From positions 1 through 64,000 of the forward strand of contig NZ_BAAAZF010000001.1 in NCBI RefSeq assembly GCF_039536765.1: a DNA stretch of 64,000 bases, read 5' to 3'. Position 1 is the first letter of the stretch, and the number at the start of each line of letters is the position of its first letter. The position numbers and the translations under genes were made by a program. Shown piece by piece: positions 63,449 through 64,000 of this stretch. The notes under the pieces were generated by a model that made no database searches, had not been told where the DNA came from, and saw only the letters and a list, made by a program, of their open reading frames with translations. The DNA comes from Parerythrobacter jejuensis (GTDB lineage: Bacteria; Pseudomonadota; Alphaproteobacteria; Sphingomonadales; Sphingomonadaceae).

Positions 63449-63772
63449 TTAGCTATCGCTCATCAATTGGCGCTTGGCTTCCACAGTCATGTCTTCCAGC
63501 GCGGCGCGAACGCCGGCCTCGTCGACATCGACCCCGGCGGTGGTGAGATCGCCCAACACCTTGCGGATCACATCTTCATCGCCCGCTTCCTCAAAATCAG
63601 CCTGCACCACAGCCTTGGCATAGGAATCGGTTTCTTCCTGGTTGAGGCTCATTTTCTCTGCCGCCCACTGGCCCAGCAGACGGTTGCGGCGGGCAGCGAC
63701 CTTGAACGCGGTGTCTTCGTCCATCGCGAACTTGGCTTCTTCGCCTTTTTGGCGGTCTTTGAAATCTGTCAT
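63449..63772 (-). CDS. DUF1476 / F1-ATPase zeta subunit
   Basis: A 107-residue, mostly helical protein; TDFKDRQKGEEAKFAMDEDTAFKVAARRNRLLGQWAAEKM (about 2-41) is the family signature. In alphaproteobacteria such as Paracoccus, DUF1476 members act as the zeta inhibitor subunit of F1-ATPase that blocks ATP hydrolysis. It is 15 bp upstream of bolA on the same strand. No ATP synthase genes lie in the window, which is normal. Confidence 0.93.
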   Translation of the reverse strand: MTDFKDRQKGEEAKFAMDEDTAFKVAARRNRLLGQWAAEKMSLNQEETDSYAKAVVQADFEEAGDEDVIRKVLGDLTTAGVDVDEAGVRAALEDMTVEAKRQLMSDS

Positions 63773-63849
63773 CGTCGTCCCTCGAAAATATCTATGCGTC
63801 TGAAATAGGCATCGGACGGGGCCACCGCAATGCCGATCGACTGCAAATG

Positions 63850-64000
63850 TCAGTCCAGTGTCACCACGAGCTTGCCGATGGCGCTTCTGTTCTCGAGCTT
63901 GGCAATCGCCTCGTGCGCGCGCTCGATCGGATAGGTCTCGCTAATCAGCGGACTGATCTTGCCGGCCTTCCACAGGTCGAACAGCTCTTCGATGTTCTTC
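63850..64000 (-). CDS. NADPH:quinone oxidoreductase-like, 3' end only
   Basis: The last 49 codons or so are visible and run off the window's right end. On the minus strand they read ELFDLWKAGKISPLISETYP, then AHEAIAKLENRSAIGKLVVTLD and a TGA. This is the C-terminus of zinc-independent medium-chain quinone oxidoreductases (crotonase-like NADPH-dependent type). Nothing can be said about the start or active site. Confidence 0.8.
   Translation of the reverse strand, partial: KNIEELFDLWKAGKISPLISETYPIERAHEAIAKLENRSAIGKLVVTLD

Overview
The window looks like chromosomal DNA of an aerobic alphaproteobacterium, most likely Sphingomonadales (Erythrobacter-like). The basis is GC-rich coding sequence, a class I lysyl-tRNA synthetase, an F1-ATPase zeta-type (DUF1476) gene, a GTA-type holin, large TonB-dependent receptors in place of ABC sugar porters, and tRNA sequences typical of alphaproteobacteria. 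No rRNA, CRISPR array, insertion sequence or replication origin was recognised.

Layout. Positions 0-5.5 kb are partly accessory: a secreted SUMF1-like protein; soxR divergent from a glyoxalase-fold gene across an almost perfect SoxR box; a Tat-exported Acg-type nitroreductase co-transcribed with a MarR regulator; and two lower-GC genes (a nucleotidyltransferase-like protein and a small P-loop kinase) beside about 500 bp with no gene. Positions 5.5-28.6 kb are mostly housekeeping or scattered genes: lysK, a prolyl-4-hydroxylase-like dioxygenase, cytochrome b561, a very Arg-rich RcnB-like protein, ettA, a diguanylate cyclase, an M28 peptidase, a DUF1800-DUF1501 pair, two tRNAs, a degenerate histidine kinase, aroQ-accB-accC, a GTA-type holin, a MaoC protein and an SMR pump.

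Positions 29.6-45.9 kb form an alpha-glucan (maltodextrin/starch) utilization locus. It contains an MFS sugar transporter, a LacI regulator, a TonB-dependent receptor, a flavin-dependent halogenase homologue, a lipoprotein GH13 amylase, a GH13 alpha-glucosidase, a GH97 alpha-glucosidase, an esterase, a second halogenase homologue and a second LacI regulator. From the first halogenase to the second, the genes are tightly packed or overlapping. Outer-membrane uptake, periplasmic hydrolysis, inner-membrane import and cytoplasmic hydrolysis are all covered. A palindrome-like motif with a central CpG (CATACGTAT or close) lies upstream of the receptor, upstream of the MFS gene, and again upstream of a second TonB receptor at 57.8 kb, which suggests one regulon.

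Positions 46.1-53.9 kb carry a compact type IV secretion gene set, virB1-B2-B3-B4-B6-B9-B10-B11, all on the plus strand. No virB5, virB7, virB8, virD4 or relaxase gene is visible. It is followed by ppk1-ppx (polyphosphate metabolism) and the second TonB receptor with a strong terminator. Positions 60.7-64 kb hold yhhQ, tRNA-Arg, a Nudix hydrolase, the grxD-bolA Fe-S pair, the DUF1476 gene and the 3' end of a quinone oxidoreductase.

No wholly new system is proven here. The best leads are the paired halogenases inside a glycan locus, the shared operator, the stripped-down T4SS, and the degenerate histidine kinase.
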